Shown here: positions 46,196-56,789 of the stretch, piece after piece
Position numbering within the stretch: position 1 is the first letter of the stretch
How the letters are laid out: every line of letters begins with the position of its first letter
DNA from: Nectonema munidae
Lineage: Eukaryota > Nematomorpha > Nectonematoida > Nectonematidae
Assembly: GCA_030549495.1 (NCBI GenBank)
Contig: JAUIRK010000959.1
Coordinates: forward strand, 124,001 to 188,000
Reading direction: 5' to 3'
Length of the DNA: 64,000 nucleotides
The notes under the pieces: generated by a model
What the model was told of the DNA's origin: nothing
The model's input: the letters and a program-made list of their open reading frames with translations, nothing else
Database searches by the model: none
Made by a program: the position numbers and the translations under genes

Positions 46196-46478
46196 CCAAT
46201 GATATCATTTTCATTCAATTTTTTTTAAAAATCTTCACATTATGCTTAAACAAAAAGGTGGTCCGTAATTTTTTCAAAAATTTAGACAAAATTTTTCGAA
46301 GTAAAGTCCATTTATTAAAATTTGTTAAAACTTTTGCAAAAATAAATTATTCTAGAGTATGTAGCAAACGATAAGCTTTCTAATGATATATATATCATGA
46401 AAAAGAAATATTGAAAAACAGTTGAATTCTTTCTTCAAATCAAACAAGTAAAAATTTCCAAAAAGTAGTATTGGTAGT

Positions 46479-46480
46479 AG

Positions 46481-46507
<27 letters not shown>
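46479..46507. repeat. TAT/ATT microsatellite
   Basis: About nine consecutive ATT units in AT-rich DNA. Confidence 0.9.
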
Positions 46508-46511
<4 letters not shown>

Positions 46512-46777
46512 TACATAAACATTTCAACCAATCATATAGTTTTTATGAAATAAAACTGCAATTTCAAAGTTAAATTTTTTGAACTTTTAGGTAGAATTTT
46601 TGAAATGTGGCTTTCCATATGTATGTAAAATATTTTTTGAAAATTTTTATTTTAAGTATATTTTTTAAGCATTTTACGATTTACACATTTAAATATATAA
46701 TAAGGCTGGCAAGTTTTGCGTGTTGTCTCCCCGGAGGTCTTGCCAGACCTCTGATACTTTTTCTTGCTTGCGAAATA

Positions 46778-47582
46778 CAGTAAAACCTCGTTATCTCCAA
46801 TTTGAAGGGACCAAAAAAAACTTCGAGATATCCAAAATATCAAGAAAAACTTATCAAGTCCATTTTTTGAAAAATAAGTATCGATCGGTATGTTTTTTGT
46901 CTGCTTGTTAGATCTAAAGTAACTGCTAAAATAAACAGATCCTGGTATCTTTTTAATTAAAGTGCATTTTATTTTAAATCAAGGTCAGTAAGTCGGATTC
47001 AAAGAGACAGAAAGTTCAAAAAATGGTAGATGATTTGATGAGGGCATACAAAACTATGAAAATCCATGATCATCACACATCGTATGCCTAGTTTTACATC
47101 ACTTCTCTAAGCAGCTTTGATGATGTTGCCATATTACTTCCATTAAGATTTTCATTACAAACTTAATTTATTGAAGAAAAAATATGGCAATAATTGTTGC
47201 ATAAATAAAATTTTAAATACTGCAATTTATTGGGGCGAGAAGCAAAATGCGTTTTTGCCCCCTAGGAAAACATTAGGTGGAGGGGAAAGGGAAATGGAGG
47301 CGACTACCCTCGCCCTCGGATGTCCGTCCCTGGTGTATTGCTGCAATATTGCTAGAGAACATTTATTTTTTATTGTTAATGATTATTTACGTATATAAAA
47401 AGTTCGAGATAAACATAGTAAATTTGATGCTTGTAATAATGAAATACTTCGAGATATCCGGGTTATTCAAGACATCAGAGTTCGAGATATCCAAACTTAT
47501 TTACATTTAATGTATAGGGAAAAAGTTCGTACCATAAAAGAACTTCGAGATATCACATGTTCGAGATAACGAAGTTTCACTG
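46778..47582. mobile_element. non-autonomous Tigger/pogo element
   Basis: Ends CAGTAAAACCTCGTTATCTC and GAGATAACGAAGTTTCACTG are flanked by TA on both sides. TTCGAGATATCC-type motifs recur near both ends. It has no transposase. A GC-richer patch at about 47240-47350 (GGGGAAAGGG, CCTCGCCCTCGG) differs from the rest and may be a captured piece. Confidence 0.88.
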
Positions 47583-47899
47583 TAATTATCTTTAAATTTA
47601 TTATAGACTTCCTTATGTCAAAATGTATAAAAAATAGTAGTTTGTTGCATGTAGTAAAATACTTCAAAAAGGAACAAAGAATTACGATATATTTCGGAAC
47701 TACTAATATAAAGGGTAATGTGGAAAGATTAATGCAAAAGCAATAATAGGCTTATTGTGTACGAAGAAAGATAAACTGTTGGCTATGTGATGTGTGAGTG
47801 TGGTGGTGTAAGGATAAGAATGAACGGTCTGTATAAGTGTGAAGTAAATTCGGCATAGGTTATGTGTAAGTGTATGTATATTGTGAAAAGGTTCGGTTT

Positions 47900-48260
47900 G
47901 TGGTTGTAATGGTTAATGCAGTTGGGATCCGATAGGGCGTGCCAGGTTCCAAGGAACAAAAGATTTTCTGGGGATGAGTTGCAAAGTATTTTCGAAGTCG
48001 AAAGAATGTGTGGGATAGGTTATTAGGTGCTGAAACAGCATATTGTTATGGAGGTTTTAGTTCAGCGTTCTGTTTATGCTTTGAGGGAGTATTGGCGGCA
48101 GCGGTCTTGCCTATGTATGTAGCAGTGCAACCAATGCAGTTTATTTTGTATACAATTATTGGTTTTAAGAAAGTTGTTTGAAGTTGGAGTGTAAGGAATT
48201 TATAGGCCCGGGAATCAAAGTGATGTGAGTAGGTAGTGCAGATTTTCATGGATTATAAAA
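47900..48260 (-). pseudogene. Penelope-like GIY-YIG endonuclease fragment
   Basis: The minus strand reads LKPIIVYKINCIGCTATYIG, the N-terminal signature of the GIY-YIG endonuclease found at the C-terminus of Penelope-like retroelements (VYKIxC..C.A.YIGxT). NMLFQHLITYPTHSFDFENT, the later conserved part, follows. The upstream reverse transcriptase is not recognisable. It is an old, broken fossil with more than one break. A stand-alone GIY-YIG from another element type is possible but less likely. Confidence 0.72.
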
Positions 48261-48381
48261 GTTTTTTGGGGGTTGAATACGAGATTTATAAACTAAAATA
48301 TTTTTCCATCTATAGTAGCAAGATGTCCTTACCTTGTACTAGTACTTCTTCCGCCTAGAGTTTAAAGATTTTTGACATATA

Positions 48382-49018
48382 CAGCGCATTCTTGGTTTAG
48401 GGGCACTTCTGGCTTAGCTCTTTTGTCCCTTATAAGTTATAACCAATTCTACTAAATATTTTTTGATACTTTATTATTAAATAAATCAATAAAAACTATT
48501 TAAATTTATATTATTTCAATATAAGACAAATAGTGCAAAATTGAAAATTGCTTGTAGTTTTTCAAAAGATGTGAATTGGTACTTTATTCCTATTTATAAT
48601 GTCAATTTAAGATTTCAACATCATCATGAGCAGAACATTCAATAAATCTTTTAATAATATCGAGCTCTTTGATTATTTCTTCATTTGAGGTTTATTCTAT
48701 TTTTTCTTCATCAAATTTACTTTCTCTTTCAAATCCTTAATCACTATAAGCTTATAAATTTGTTAAATAAATTAAAGGATAATAATAATTTAGACATTCA
48801 TTAGATTGGTTTCAATAGTCTGAATAAATCAATATCTTTTATTAGTAGTGTGAACACAGGCTTCTTTTTCTTGTAAAGATAACTCTTCGTCTTCTAAAAG
48901 TTGAAGTTTGATAGTTTTGTTGAAACAATTATTGATTGTGTCTTCACTTACCAATTTCCAACATTTTCCCATCTAAAAAGCATCAAGGATAGTAAGATGT
49001 TACATCTTCTTTATCATT
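48382..49018 (-). mobile_element. Tigger/pogo fragment 3
   Basis: CAGCGCATTCTTGGTTTAGG preceded by TA looks like a pogo/Tigger terminus. The minus strand beyond it encodes the C-terminal motif DAFxMGKCWKLVSEDTINNC (about 48970-48900), which corresponds to DAIxWIKxAWDxVSxxTIxNC of Tigger transposases, followed by an acidic tail. The rest was removed or displaced by piggyBac 3. Confidence 0.62.
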
Positions 49019-49022
49019 TTAA

Positions 49023-50445
49023 CCCTCATCTGGATAAATGATTATAAAATATAGTCATATTCAAATCATAAAATAGTTTTCACTGTTAATTTGTATATCA
49101 CTGTTTTACTGTCCTGTTTTCTTTCTGACTCAAAGATGATTTTTCTTTACAATATGAGAAAAAGAAAATCTTTTATTGAAGCGTGCAATTTGCTAAAAAA
49201 ATAAGTATGATTTGTGATGCTGATACAGATATGGATGAGTGTAGTGAGTTTGTAAACCTTTCAAGTTTATTATAGATTACTAATTCAGATTACACTAATC
49301 AAGTTGTCGAGGAAGAAAGAAAAGATTTTACAATTTTTTCCGAAGAAGAAGATACATCCTTAGAGTGAAATGGGAGAATATAGTACGGTTGAGACGCAAT
49401 ATTGTTACCGAAAAAAGTAGAAGCTCTCTAGACTTACTTTTTCCTGAAGAAATTAGAAGACATGTTTTAAAATGTACAAATCGCAAGTTTCAGTTATTGA
49501 AAGTTTCAAATCCATTAAAGTTTACCTCTAAATTATTTTCTAAGTTTACATTTGAAGTTTCATTTGGTTTTCTGATTCGAGCAGGTGCTCATCGGTATAA
49601 TTTTCGCGATTTTAATCATTTTTATACTCAAAAAGATAGCAAGCTATTTTATATAGTTTGCATGTCTTTTTGTAGAATAAAATTTTTTCTCAGATGCCTA
49701 AGGTTCGACAATATTTTTACTAAAAATATAAGAAAAAATACTGATAAGCTTGCAGCGATAAGAGAAGTATGGAATTTGTTTCGTTTCCTCAAATACGACA
49801 CTATATCGCCGAAGAATTTCTAACTATTGGCGTTCATCGAGGAGAATACCTGACAATACTTATATGCCTAAAAGCAAAAAATATGGTTTGAAATTTTTTT
49901 GATTTGCGTAGCAAAATTAAGTTACGCTCTTAGTGCAATAATATACCTGGGAAAAGAAAACAACGAAGGTCTTTAAATTTAGCAAAAAACGTGTTTTGAG
50001 TTAGTAAGGCCTTTTGGAGAAACGGGTTGAAATATTACAGTACATAATTTTTCCACAAGTCATAGTTTAGCTGTCAACCTTCTTGAAAAAAACTTTACCT
50101 TAGTTGGAACTATTCTGTAGAATAAACGAGAACTTCCTTCATCTTTCAAAAACTTCAAAGGTAGAAAAATTGGCTTCACAATTTTTAAGTATGACAATCA
50201 GAACAAGTCATAATCATGTCCTATGTTCCTAAGAAAAATAAATCTGTTCTTTTATCAAGTTACTTTTTTACTACTGATTTCAACAATGATAAGAACATAC
50301 CAGAATTAATCAACTTTTATAGTAAGACTAAAGGTGGTGTCGATTTCATGGATGAAAATATAGAAAAACAGTTCAATGGCGATTGATCATTTTTTTCAAG
50401 ATGCTTGATGTAGCATGTCTCAATTCTTATATAATTGCAAAGAAA
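49023..50445 (+). mobile_element. piggyBac element 3, right end missing
   Basis: TTAA (49019-49022) is followed by CCCTCATCTGGATAAATG, a piggyBac-type left end. A plus-strand transposase relic follows. No matching right end (CCAGATGAGGG plus TTAA) was found. At about 50445 the sequence changes into a hAT transposase, so the right part was lost by deletion. Confidence 0.75.
49208..50445 (+). pseudogene. piggyBac 3 transposase pseudogene
   Basis: An acidic N-terminus (MICDADTDMDECSEF, FTIFSEEEDTSLE) precedes the open frame 49365-49823. That frame has GFLIRAGAHRYNFRDFNHFY and KLAAIREVWNLFRFLK, typical of PGBD4-type transposases. Further pieces are MPKSKKYGLKFF, MSYVPKKNKSVLL and KTKGGVDFMDENIEK (third Asp). 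WRLIIFFKMLDVACLNSYII follows in another frame. The first Asp motif (DEQL..FRGR) is deleted or unreadable after 49820. There are several frame changes and stops. Confidence 0.82.
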
Positions 50446-51210
50446 AAAGCTTGACGTCAATTGTGAATGACCTCTTAGCCATTAGAGATGGACTGAAAGA
50501 TTCTCATGCTGCAAATCTTATTAGGAAGTTGAGAGAAATAGCGATTGCAGCAAGAACTTCAAAAATTGACGCTATTATTAGAAAAAGGGCAATCCTTAAC
50601 CAAGCAAATCGCTGGGGGAGCATCTATCTCATGGTAAAGAGGTTAATTGAACTGAAATCAGTTGTTCAGGATGTTGACAATCGTTCCGTATCATTATCCA
50701 AATTTAAAGAGCTTCTTTTTTACCTTATTTAGCCACAAAAAAAGCTACAAGCTGAGGATTTTTTGTTTAAATGGAAGAAATTAATTTCACTAAGGAATAA
50801 ATTGCATAGTAAATTTAAAGTCCATGAAAAAAAGAGAAGCACAACTCATAGAAAATGATATTTTGTTGGCATCAGTATTTCTTGATCCTAAAAAGGAAGA
50901 GAATCAATGTAGTAGAGCAAGAATATCTCTCTGTAATCTTGCTATAGAAATGAAAGAGTTAAACATATCTTCAGAAACTCGTACATCAAACACTTTTTCA
51001 CTTTTCAAGTCGGGTCGTGCTCATCATCTTCCAGTGATAGTGAAACACTTGAAAAGAATCTGCAAAGACTGGAAAAGTTAAAAGCAAAAAAATACGAGTA
51101 GATAATAATGCTCCAGTAAATGTCAAATTAAAAGAAGATTTCTACAAAGCCTTGGACGAGATAGAGAAGTATGATCGTAGAAGCAAGAAATTTTTTGCAA
51201 GATAATCAAG
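50446..51210 (+). pseudogene. hAT transposase C-terminal half
   Basis: LIRKLREIAIAARTSKIDAI and AILNQANRWGSIYLMVKRLI match the conserved RWxSTYLMLKRLxELK block of hAT transposases. KKREAQLIENDILLASVFLD is the following LLAxxYLDPR block. A hAT dimerisation region is recognisable only weakly (FYKALDEIEKYDR). Stops separate the two frames near 50733 and after 51081. The N-terminal half with the BED finger and first catalytic Asp is absent. Confidence 0.82.
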
Positions 51211-51587
51211 TCAGATCTGAGGACCTCAATGAAGAAAAATATCGCAAAAGCCATTTTACCCTTAAAAATATATAATTTTAATGAATAAATTTTTGTGCAT
51301 TTGCTTTCAATATGTATCCTTTTTTGTCAAAGAAGTTATTTTTCATTTCCACTTTTTTTTGTTCTGTTAAGATTTGTTGTAATTCTTGTAAAATAAAGAA
51401 TACTTAACGTATGTATTTTTGTTTTAATGTAATTTGAGGAAAGAGGAATAGTTTGAGAAATGAATAAGTTTGATTAGATTGAGGATTTAATTGGTATGGT
51501 TGTTATTATATATTGTTAGTATACGCAGGAGTCTGAGTCCTCAAACAAGGAGTAGTCGGAGATTTAGACTTCGACTCCCCAGCCCTG
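50446..51587 (+). mobile_element. hAT 3-prime half with GTCGGAGTC end
   Basis: The right terminus is CTTCGACTCCCCAGCCCTG, with GAGTCTGAGTCC and GTCGGAG subterminal motifs. The transposase C-terminal half precedes it. The left terminus is absent because the element is joined to piggyBac 3. The same terminal motif marks the MITE near 32234. Confidence 0.72.
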
Positions 51588-51639
51588 TTAGGACCTCCAT
51601 CCTTTTGGCCACAAATTCTTTATCGGTTGGTACTTCCAT

Positions 51640-52510
51640 ACTTTATTCAGTATGTAATTTTGATATTCATTTTTTATTTTATACCAAGATTCATTCCTTC
51701 CTTGGTAGCTGTACTTTCATGAGAAATTATTTTTCGCCTTATAAAAACCTAAGCCTTTTCAAAGATTTATTTTTAAGCAGCTTAATCCGATCTCAGAGAT
51801 TTCCTATTAGAGAATATTCTTGATCTTAGGCTTTTATTATCAGGTGATATGAACAATTCAGTTTGAATATTTGTCAACCAATCCCAGTTCAAAAGTTGTC
51901 TTCCTCATATCATTCGCGATGTTCATTGTTTAATTACAAAAAGTCCACTTCATCATCTAAAACAGGGTCTTCAGACTTTTTTTAGATCAGAGTCCAAAAA
52001 TTTATTGAAATAAACTTTAGGCCCTAAAAATTTTATTTAAGGGCAAAACGATACAATGCATTAAATAGAACCAGAATACTTTAATTGCTTGTAATGGATG
52101 TCAAAATATATTCAAATATAAGTAAATATTAGTGAGATATTTTTTGGTTTTCCTTCAATTCAAAAACTAAATCATTTTTCCCATGGCCGAAAATGGACCC
52201 TGGCTTGAAGAAGCCAGATCTAAAAGACTCTTTCTTCGGAGCCAAAGTAAAAAGATGGTTAAATTCAAATTAAAAAATTACCTTGAGTGACTAAATCTAA
52301 AAATTATCATTTATCTAAATTATTATCATTGTAATTTTAGATGATGAACTAAAGGTTTAAAGATTTTTCCTTCGCAAACGAAGAACTTCTTGTTCACGGT
52401 CAATATCTTTTTTGAAATACCTAAAGTTTGATCATTACACCACTTCCTAATTTATTGGAACATGGTAGATTTTAGTCAAGATACATACTTCTTTGTTAAA
52501 ATTAGGTAGC
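51640..52510 (+). repeat. unknown repeat R1, copy 1
   Basis: The sequence from about GAGAATATTCTTGATCTTAG to GTCAAGATAC matches the reverse complement of 57880-58440. The match includes CATTACACCACTTCCT and GGAACATGGTAGAT. It is non-coding. A 255-bp hAT MITE interrupts this copy but not the other. No ends or target duplication were identified for R1 itself. Confidence 0.8.
51963..52217. mobile_element. hAT MITE inside repeat R1
   Basis: Ends CAGGGTCTTCAGACTT and CTTGAAGAAGCCAG are flanked by identical ATCTAAAA (51955-51962, 52218-52225). The second R1 copy shows the uninterrupted CTTCATCTAAAAGA, so the insertion and its 8-bp duplication are confirmed by an empty site in the same window. Confidence 0.92.
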
Positions 52511-53216
52511 TCTTTACACGACTATTGCGCTGATCTATTAAAAGAAGGTCCCATGAGTTACTATCAAAAATTTTTTGATCACATGTTCTCTTTTAAATTT
52601 GCTTTTAGGCCACTTTCTTCTCTGATATATCTTTAAAAAATTATAAAGCGTTGTTTTTCTTAGGAACTAGTCAGCACACTTAACATAAAACATACATGAT
52701 ATGACTTGATCGAATAAAAAGAGTATGCTTTCCAAACAAAATGACAAAAAGCAATGAATGATGCACGGATGAAATTAAAATTATTTTAGTGTCCTCACTC
52801 CAACTTAAAATTTATTTAAAGGTTTTTTTCCTAAATCTTCAAAAACATCAACTCAATGACATGAGCGTTATTTGAAATCATTAAAAAGAACGCGTTTAAA
52901 ATAAGCAAGAATAATTAAAAATTCACATTTTTTGCAATTTACTAATATATTTTTTTAATTTTCATAAAAAGATTTTTTCCTAATGAATGTCAAAAAGTTT
53001 GAAGTTCATATGATCATTATTTTTTCAATAAATTAACTTAAAAATTGTCGCGGGCAGATTCCGCCCCCTGCCTCATATAGACTAAGATTTGTAAATGATG
53101 TTACTAATAAATATATTATAAAGCTTCACTTATATTGGAATATTAGATGTTGGTAATAATATAGAACTAACATAGATAATTATCAGCTTAAAGCTTCCAT
53201 GATTTAGGAAAAAATA
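52511..53216. other. AT-rich spacer, nothing recognised
   Basis: No frame or element end was found. Confidence 0.5.
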
Positions 53217-53363
53217 CCCTTGACCAGGGGTTCTTAATATGGAGCGCAGGCACCCCTAAGGAGTGCGTAAGTGTTCAATAAACTTTTTGTTAAATGATTT
53301 TGCTGATTTCATGAGGTTATTTTTGTAAGTTTTAGCAGACGTATCTTCTCACCCCTCTATAAC

Positions 53364-55902
53364 CAGTGGTGGGATTCAGCCGGTTCGCTCCTACTCGATA
53401 GAGTAGTTTCAAAAAAATTTGAATTTTTAGCGAGTAGTCTCAAAAGAGTTATAAATTTCCAATATATTTATTTATTATTAAAAGTTTGAAATCTTTTAGG
53501 TATATTGCATGTGTTTATTTTATGTTTTGATTCTGTACATTCTTTCACTTATCTTATCATGAAAAAAATCATATACATCACATGCAAACTTCCCAGCCTC
53601 CTCTGTCCAAGTTCTTATTATTAGACTTCACAATAAACATAAAAGACTGTTTCATCGTCTTTCGAAAAACAACAAATATAAATGTTTCACAGACATGGAA
53701 ATATTCGAAATCAAATAATGAAAAAAAAATCTTTGACCTTTCAATTCTCAACTGAAACTAACACTGAATATCATTTGAACTGTTGTTTTTCAATTTAACC
53801 TTATACAACCTCACCGCGAAAAATCACCTTTTCATAGTTTCTGCAAATTCTTTCACTTTTGGTATGAAAATCTTGTTTTAAAATTGGTGAAACATATTTA
53901 AAATTTACCTTATTGAAGTTACTTTTAAAATTTTGACGAAACTACAAAAAATCAAAATTTTTTTTTTCAAAATTTTCATTTTACTTTCAGGATTTCAAAA
54001 AAAAATTCGATAATTCATTTTAATTCGTATAATGAAAACATTTCAAAACTAATTTATAATGATTTTTTGCATTTTAGAGTCGTCTTGCTTCATAAAATTT
54101 TCGAAAACTCTGTGTATTAAAAAGTTGCTAGTTATTATGAAAAACAAAAAATATAATAAATTTCATGAATAAAAACTCGAAAAATGAGAAATGAAATATG
54201 TATCTCAACCTTTTCAGCAAGAATCAAATGTTGAAAATAATTTTGACGAGGTTCGTTCAAACGCATCGGATCCATTTATTCCAGTTCTACCAGATTGCTG
54301 GAGTGAGGACCAATTCAATACATTCAAAGCTAAATATATTGGTCTCATCATTCAAAACAAAAAACTAGGATGCCTACATTGTTCAAAAAGCGAAAAAGTA
54401 AATCTCTTTGATACTGGACTACGCATTTCTTCCGAGTGGGCCAGCTTCAGCGTTGAGTCATCTCGAAATACAAAAACTTCTCGTCAGGCTTCTTTGAAAA
54501 AATTCGGGATCATTTTTCATCCAAGGCGCATTCAATTTGTGTTAGAAAGCACTGAAGTCTCGAAGACCACAATTAGCGAAAGTTTTGGTAAAATCAATGA
54601 AGTTTTTAGACTCAACAATCAAAGTTTTTAATACCGTTTACAGTATGGCAAAAAACTGCAGACCCTTTTCTGATATCGAGTATTTGGTTGAGTTTCAAAA
54701 AATAAATGCTGTACAAATGGGTGTTGGGCTTCACTCTCGTAAAACGGCCTTAAAGATTGTTGACCACATTTCAACAAATCTTAAAAAAAAAGTTTTCACC
54801 AAAATTATTGAAAAAAACGGAAATTTTGCATAATAGTAGACGAAGCTTCCTCCATATCCTACAAATCAGTGCTCATCATTTTTTGAAGGTAGAGGATTTG
54901 ATTTGGTTGAACTTGAGGATCAGGGTGCAGAAAACACTTTTTATCGCTTTTATCAAGTTTAAAGAATGGTGGTATTAAAGAGGATTTTTTGAGAGAAAAT
55001 TTAGTTGCGTTTTGCTCAGATGGAGCTAGTGCCATGCTTGGACGTCATTGAGGCGTAGGTGTTCGATTCAGAAAAAGTTTTCCCAATATTGTTCTTTGAC
55101 ATCGCTTTAATCACCGGTTACAATTGGTACTGGATGACTTCGTGAATGATGTAAAACAGGTTAATCATTTAAAAATATTCATTGATAAGATCTATAAAAT
55201 TTTTCATCAGTCAAACAGAAATCAAAATGAGCTTTTTAAAATTTCATCGGAGCTAGGGCAGCAAATTTTAAAAATAGGTAGGCTTTTGGGTCCCAGGTGG
55301 GCAGCTTGTAGTTTGAGGACTACTATTGCTGTATGGCGTGGCTACCTTTCTCTTTATAATTTTTTTTCAAACGAAGGCTTTTTGGGGATGGCATCACGAT
55401 TATCGAACAAAAGTTTTCTCTAGGATTTGGCTTTGATGATTGATATTCTTCAAGAAATCTCAATATTGTCAAACGGTTTGCAAGCGAGAAATATAACGAT
55501 TCAAAAAGCAGATAAACTCATTAAAAGATCGATTAAAGCTTTTAACTCGATGATTGAAAGTAAGGGTGTTTACGAAAAGGAAGCAGATAAAAAAATTAAG
55601 TAAGAGTTGAAAGAAATTGAGTGGGTGGAAAGAGGCAATCTGGAAATACTGGGATTGAGATTATAATTCTGTTTTTTTATTTTTCATTTTTTCACAATAT
55701 TTTTGAAGTATTAAACAAGTTTTACGTACAAGCTTTTTTCACTTTAAAACATGAAATTTTTCATTGTATAAGGGTTGGATAGATATAATTAAAATGGGTA
55801 GTAGGAAAGCCTAAAAATATAAATTTACATAGGGTTTTCGATGGAGTAGGTTTTGAAAATTTTTTCCGAGTAGTCTTAAACGAAATTTGAATCCCATCAC
55901 TG
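53364..55902 (+). mobile_element. inner hAT element (KIAA1586-like)
   Basis: Ends CAGTGGTGGGATTCA and TGAATCCCATCACTG (in situ TTTGAATCCCATCACTG) are flanked by identical TCTATAAC on both sides. Subterminal GAGTAGT motifs occur at both ends. At 2539 bp it has autonomous length and holds a decayed transposase read rightward. The perfect target duplication suggests it is younger than the outer hAT. Confidence 0.94.
54191..55665 (+). pseudogene. hAT transposase pseudogene, KIAA1586-like
   Basis: The zinc-binding N-terminus reads DCWSEDQFNTFKAKYIGLII and LGCLHCSKSEKVNLF. FNTVYSMAKNCRPFSDIEYL and INAVQMGVGLHSRKTALKIV follow. The catalytic core has IVDEASSIS (first Asp) and LVAFCSDGASAMLGRH (second Asp). 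Next come HRFNHRLQLVLDDFVNDVKQ and IGRLLGPRWAACSLRTTIAV, the RWxxS block. The C-terminal part is only partly readable. The family is that of the E3 SUMO ligase KIAA1586, which was itself domesticated from hAT. Stops and frame changes occur near 54630, 54830, 54980 and 55420. Confidence 0.85.
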
Positions 55903-56329
55903 TCTATAACCTATATATATTATATCCATGACGTATTTGATATACTATATATCATATCTAGAAAGCTATGATGACCACAAAGCAATAACATTTCACTCTT
56001 CTTCTAATTGAAAACAATTCGAGAAAGCATTGAGATGCACAACATGACATGTGTCTTGCAATTAACCAAAAAGAGCTATGATCGCAAAAACAATTGAAAC
56101 TAAAGAGGAACAAGTTACAAGTGTCTCATTGATGTTAAGCTTTAAATAATTGTTCATTTATTTTACTAAATATTTGTCTATTTTATAAAAAAAATTATAT
56201 TTTTATTTTGTACAGGGGTAGGAGATCATTTTTTCACATAAGGGATTTTGGTACCTAATTAGGTTAAGAACCACTGCCCTACACTTTTGTAAATATTGTG
56301 ATATAAATAATATCTATAGATTTGCGAAT

Positions 56330-56620
56330 TTTAAGTGGCGCACCTATTTTTAATGCAACGCAGGGTGGATGTTAATTTTGGCGACCATCAAAATTTCAAA
56401 TAACACTTCAAAACATCATAATACAGATATATATGTATGGAAAATTGGAATAAAATCATATCCCTTCAAATTTCGTGACTTTTCTTAAAATTACAAGCTA
56501 CATCTTTTGATACCATCCTCATTATAGATGAATGTCACTTTCATGCCCAAAATCAAAAATTAAAATTTTTCAGCAAAATTTTGACATTATCTGTAGTTAA
56601 CCTCATAACTTAGCATCTAT
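56330..56620 (-). repeat. inverted diverged copy of the 325-bp unit
   Basis: Read on the minus strand, CAAAATTTTGCTGAAAAATT, GATGGTATCAAAAGATGTAG and AAAAGTCACGA follow the order of the unit triplicated at 10120-11095. The hAT-like end of that unit is not present here. Confidence 0.7.
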
Positions 56621-56789
56621 ATTATATACTACATTGAAAATTTATAATTATTTATAATTTTGAACGCATAACACTTTTTATATTTAATTTTTTCAATAAT
56701 CATGGCTACTTTTTAGAAAATATCATTTTGATTAATCAGAAATATATCTAATAAAATATTCCTTCAAATTTTATATAAAGTAAATATGT

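Larger units (their letters stand above)
53225..56276. mobile_element. outer hAT, non-autonomous, host of a nested hAT
   Basis: Ends CAGGGGTTCTTAAT and GGTTAAGAACCACTG are flanked by CCCTTGAC and CCCTACAC (6/8). Without the nested element it is about 500 bp and non-coding. Its right end is the same 15-mer as the hAT remnant at 4229-5065, so both belong to one subfamily. Confidence 0.82.
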
